A model generated the notes under the pieces. That model saw only the letters and a program-made list of their open reading frames with translations, was not told where the DNA came from and searched no databases. A program made the translations under genes and the position numbers. Positions 61,482-64,000 of a DNA stretch of 64,000 nt are shown here, in pieces (position 1 is the first letter of the stretch; each line of letters opens with the position of its first letter). The stretch is taken from contig JANWWS010000004.1 in assembly GCA_025055765.1 (NCBI GenBank), positions 124,001-188,000 on the forward strand, in the 5' to 3' direction. Source of the DNA: Leptospiraceae bacterium (GTDB lineage: Bacteria > Spirochaetota > Leptospiria > Turneriellales > Turneriellaceae).

Positions 61482-61930
61482 TAGTAATTAGGGGCACGGA
61501 TAATTTCAACCGAGCAGGGCGCATGGCTTGCTACATATAAAGAGACGGAACCTAAGAAAAGCTTTTCTAATCGCGATTGGCGATGCGAAGCCAAGCAAAT
61601 TAAATGGATTTTCTCTTCTTTTGCAAGAGCCACTATCTCCTTCTTGGCTGGCCCTTCGCGCAGAAGTTTCTTAATTTCATGAGGAAATTGGCATTCCTCC
61701 AAGTACTTGCTCGCCTCTTCTAAGAGTTGGCCACCCTTTTTGCGCAAATCATCTAATAGCTCTCCATAAAGATCAGGGGGGATAAATATTCCTTCCTGTA
61801 CCCCTGGATAGGGGATCTCCACGCAGTGGCACAGATAAAAGACACTTCCGTTGGGCCAAGGCCTTGCCGTTATTTCTCGTAGTAAAATGTCTTTTTCCTT
61901 ACCATGGTCTAGAGCCATTAAAATACGCAT
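61481..61930 (-). CDS. UspA-family universal stress protein
   Basis: 149 residues with a Rossmann-like fold: ILMALDHGKEKDILL at the N-terminus, and the nucleotide-binding pattern LICLASHRQSRLEKLFLGSVSLYVASHAPCSVEII near the C-terminus, equivalent to the usual GxRGxxG-9X-GSVS block. The first Gly is replaced by Ser-His-Arg, so ATP binding is uncertain. The family is common and its role here is unknown. Directly upstream of prmC. Confidence 0.8.
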   Translation of the reverse strand: MRILMALDHGKEKDILLREITARPWPNGSVFYLCHCVEIPYPGVQEGIFIPPDLYGELLDDLRKKGGQLLEEASKYLEECQFPHEIKKLLREGPAKKEIVALAKEEKIHLICLASHRQSRLEKLFLGSVSLYVASHAPCSVEIIRAPNY

Positions 61931-62076
61931 AGACGACTATCCTTGAATGCCGTTATTGATGAAAAAAGCAACATGACAATCAATTCTAGCAGATTTCTCG
62001 AAAATAAATATATACAAAAAAAAAGTATTTATAAAAAGAAAAACTGGCAGAGATGAAATATTTTTTGCACATATTT

Positions 62077-62105
62077 TTGAGAAAAAAAGTTTACAAAAAT
62101 AAGAA
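62077..62105 (+). promoter_or_regulatory. candidate promoter for the BFN-UVR gene
   Basis: TTGAGA (62077-62082), 17-nt spacer and TAAGAA (62100-62105) in a very AT-rich gap, 18 nt before the ATG. The gap is full of A/T runs, so a random match is quite possible. Confidence 0.25.
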
Positions 62106-62123
62106 ACTCTTTAGGGAAAGGCA

Positions 62124-62801
62124 ATGCTGGAAATTCAAATTGCTGAGCTATCCATAACTCGGTTGGGGCATTGCATTATTCTGGTACATCCGGGCAGGGA
62201 ACAGGTGGTGCCTATCTTTATCGGCCCGCTAGAGTCTTATGCAATCAATATCATGCTGGAGGGCATTAAGCCAGAAAGGCCGCTAACCCACGATCTTTTT
62301 GCCTCAGCCCTCCAAGCGATGAATGTGAAGGTTGAGAAGGTATTTATTGACGATTTTCGAGATGGTACTTTCTATGCAAAACTTTTCCTTTACTCAAAAA
62401 AAGATGGCAAAAGTTATGTTTTAGATGCTCGTCCATCAGATTCCATTGCTTTAGCACTGCGTTTCCAGGCTCCTATCTATATGGCCGAGCATGTTTACGA
62501 TCAGGCTGGCATTGATGCACTTTCCCTCATGGACAAGCGCAGTGAACAGGAAAGTCCAGAAACGTTAAGCCCTGAGGAGGAAAGTGAGTTTGTGGTAGAA
62601 CTAGAAGAAGCATTCTCAGGCTCAGAAGAAAGAGGTGAGGAACCTGACCTGCCCGAAGAAGAAGGACAGTTCCTAACGAAAAGACAGGCCCTAGAAAAAA
62701 TGCTTAAAGCCGCTATCCAACGAGAGGATTACGAGGAGGCAGCAAGACTTCGCGATGAAATCCGCCAGCTCGCAGAAGAAGAGGGCAAAGAAAACCAATA
62801 A
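62124..62801 (+). CDS. bifunctional nuclease-domain (DUF151) protein with C-terminal UVR motif
   Basis: 225 residues. The N-terminal BFN domain (about 1-135) has PIFIGPLESYAINIML, THDLFASALQAMNVKVEKV and LDARPSDSIALALRF, the diagnostic blocks of this small fold. A long acidic linker (Glu-rich, about 145-185) leads to a UvrB/UvrC-type motif (LEKMLKAAIQREDYEEAARLRDEI) at the C-terminus. The nuclease activity of the family is documented for some members; the UVR motif is a UvrB-UvrC contact helix. AGGGAAAGG gives a good ribosome site. The PAP2 gene follows after 2 nt. Confidence 0.9.
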   Translation: MLEIQIAELSITRLGHCIILVHPGREQVVPIFIGPLESYAINIMLEGIKPERPLTHDLFASALQAMNVKVEKVFIDDFRDGTFYAKLFLYSKKDGKSYVLDARPSDSIALALRFQAPIYMAEHVYDQAGIDALSLMDKRSEQESPETLSPEEESEFVVELEEAFSGSEERGEEPDLPEEEGQFLTKRQALEKMLKAAIQREDYEEAARLRDEIRQLAEEEGKENQ

Positions 62802-62803
62802 AG

Positions 62804-63739
62804 GTGCTTCTTCGGCGCTGGCAAAACCTTAGGGCCGTAGACGGCGTAACCTTTGTTTACATCATAGCCAACCTAGCCCTGCTGCTACTTTACACAGAAA
62901 ACATCCCAGGAAAAAAGCAAGCGTATCTCTCTTTCGGTAGTTTGCTTGTCCTGCAGTTTTGCATTTTGTTCTTACTGCCCGAATCTTACCGGATTGGTCA
63001 GTTCCTAAGAGATTGGTATCCCATACTCTTTTCCGTTGTCTACTACCCCATGATAGGGGTAATGAACCAAGCGGTTTTTCAGGGATTTTTCGATAACTAT
63101 CTTGTAAGGCTAGAGGAAAATCTTTTTGGTATGCAGCCAGCGCTGGAATTTTCCCAAAAATTCCCCCATATCATCATTTACGAGCTTATGCATTTGTTTT
63201 ATTTTTTCTACTACTTTTTTATCTTCGTAGCTGGGTATCTTTTGTCCCGATATAACGAGAATATTTTTCGGAAGCTTATCTTCTCGGTAATTCTCATGGG
63301 CACAGTGCAGTTTTATTTTTTTACTCTAATACCTACAGCTGGACCAAAATTTTTCTTTGAGGAACTCAAAAAGAACATGCACCTACCCCCAAGGGGGCCA
63401 TTTTCTTTTCTCATGTACCACATTTTAAGTAATGGAGAAATTGCCGGCGCTGCCTTCCCTTCGAGCCATGTCTCAGTGGCTCTCATGTCGGTGCTCTATG
63501 TACACGAGCATCTTGGCGCCAAGAAAAGCCTTTCTCTTTGGGTTATGTTTATTGGTCTCTTTTTATCCACTATTTATACCCGACAACACTACGCCGTTGA
63601 CTCCATAGCAGGGGTACTTTATTGTCTGCTTGCCTATTGGTTTACCGATAGTCTCTACGATCTCATAGACAAAATCCAGCGCCGGCTTGAGGAATACAAA
63701 GGCGGACTTTACCGACCTGAGACAAATTCCAAGCGATAA
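62804..63739 (+). CDS. PAP2-family membrane phosphatase/phosphotransferase-like protein
   Basis: 311 residues from a GTG start. About six TM helices. The catalytic blocks are reduced: FPSSHVSVALMS carries the PSSH motif and TRQHYAVDSIAG the His plus Asp of the third motif, but the first KxxxxxxRP motif is not clear. The layout resembles inositol-phosphorylceramide synthase-like/AUR1-related proteins. A lipid head-group phosphatase or transferase is likely. Its end overlaps the convergent right-edge gene by 31 nt. Confidence 0.75.
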   Translation: MLLRRWQNLRAVDGVTFVYIIANLALLLLYTENIPGKKQAYLSFGSLLVLQFCILFLLPESYRIGQFLRDWYPILFSVVYYPMIGVMNQAVFQGFFDNYLVRLEENLFGMQPALEFSQKFPHIIIYELMHLFYFFYYFFIFVAGYLLSRYNENIFRKLIFSVILMGTVQFYFFTLIPTAGPKFFFEELKKNMHLPPRGPFSFLMYHILSNGEIAGAAFPSSHVSVALMSVLYVHEHLGAKKSLSLWVMFIGLFLSTIYTRQHYAVDSIAGVLYCLLAYWFTDSLYDLIDKIQRRLEEYKGGLYRPETNSKR

Positions 63740-64000
63740 GACTCAAGAACAGCCAAAGCTTCTTGCGAACGTCCCATATAAATAAGAGCACTTGTATAAA
63801 GTAATATCGACATGAGCCCTACCTCTGTTAACTTTTGGCATTTTTGCAATTTTTGCTGGATTTCCTCCACATAGTTAATAATTGCCTCTTCACTACCGAG
63901 CTCTCGCACGAGGGTTGTCTTTAAGTCCGGTAAAGGGGTAAGCCCTTTTTGTGCCCGTAATAGCTCTAAAAGTTGCATAGCTTCCTGGTAAAAAGACTCT
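63709..64000 (-). CDS. hypothetical helical protein, truncated by the window edge
   Basis: The frame is open from the right edge (an ATG sits at 63978, but the frame continues upstream to 64000, so the gene may extend beyond). At least 89 residues are visible, helical and Leu-rich (LLELLRAQKGL, EEIQQKLQKCQKL, MGRSQEALAVLESYRLEF), suggesting TPR-like repeats. Family unknown. Its end overlaps the PAP2 gene on the other strand. Confidence 0.5.
   Translation of the reverse strand, partial: ESFYQEAMQLLELLRAQKGLTPLPDLKTTLVRELGSEEAIINYVEEIQQKLQKCQKLTEVGLMSILLYTSALIYMGRSQEALAVLESYRLEFVSGR

Noticed and set aside
1-64000. CRISPR arrays, prophages, insertion sequences or replication origin
   Set aside because: I saw no regularly spaced repeats, transposase or phage structural genes, terminal inverted repeats, or dnaA-box cluster. 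Short A/T runs near 62 kb are not a convincing origin.

Overview
The window most likely comes from a diderm bacterium related to Leptospira-type spirochaetes. This rests on a DUF1554 lipoprotein (a family known mainly from Leptospira), a secreted helical protein resembling the flagellar-coiling protein FcpA, an XPB-type helicase, and outer-membrane traits (LolA-like carrier, KdsC phosphatase, GT9 heptosyltransferase, Wzz and ligase-like polysaccharide proteins, predicted barrels). No rRNA or other marker settles the lineage, so this is inference. Coding is very dense: many neighbours overlap by 1-30 nt, and several convergent gene pairs overlap at their 3' ends.

Layout. 0-4 kb: the C-terminal part of an ILVBL/HACL2-like ThDP lyase, an acyl-CoA synthetase, a HAMP membrane protein and a methyltransferase. 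4-10 kb: beta-CASP nuclease, SSB, then lolA-like/rodZ-like/rimO, and plsX. 10-14 kb: NAD synthetase split into two genes, rlmB-like and cysS, then tRNA-Pro(GGG). 14-17 kb: methylcrotonyl-CoA carboxylase carboxyltransferase and an enoyl-CoA hydratase, then tRNA-Thr(CGT) and tRNA-Ser(CGA). 16.9-18 kb is a gene-poor stretch that looks like degraded sequence. 18-25.5 kb: a CsgG/FlgO-like protein with a barrel-like tail, then (minus strand) ilvBN, a lipoprotein and a cytochrome c maturation cluster (CcmI-like, an unknown membrane protein, CcmA, CcmB). 25.6-29 kb: a VWA-STAS fusion, HMG-CoA lyase and an MBL hydrolase. 29-36 kb: a surface-polysaccharide block (Wzz, GT9, two tandem ligase/polymerase-like paralogues, GT2) and a GlcD-type FAD oxidase. 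36-41 kb: FcpA-like protein, a small basic protein, the Bacteroidetes-type 'asparagine synthetase B' family protein, kdsC, trxB and a barrel-TPR protein.

40.8-42.1 kb holds the most unusual feature: the decayed remains of a sulfur module. Its order on the minus strand is sulfide:quinone oxidoreductase, TusE/DsrC-like, DsrE-like. Each relic is recognisable by family motifs but broken by stops and frameshifts. 42-50 kb: CaiB/BaiF CoA-transferase, MarC, a DUF1858 protein, CmoB, a frameshifted DUF1554 lipoprotein, a large multidomain GH18 protein and an unknown anchored protein. 50-64 kb: alpha/beta hydrolase, HD-domain protein, ligA, XPB helicase, a propeller-like protein, an acyltransferase, a GHKL-like/STAS pair, a membrane-anchored hydrolase-like protein, prmC, a UspA protein, a BFN-UVR protein, a PAP2 membrane phosphatase and a truncated gene at the right edge.

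How the genes fit together. Acyl-CoA and leucine/isovalerate breakdown is represented by scattered genes (MCC beta subunit, hydratase, HMG-CoA lyase, acyl-CoA ligase, CoA-transferase). Branched-chain amino acid synthesis is represented by ilvBN. Envelope construction uses the LPS and polysaccharide genes. A partner-switching regulatory layer is suggested by the STAS/GHKL-like pair and the VWA-STAS protein. All calls are from reading the sequence; none was tested by a database search.
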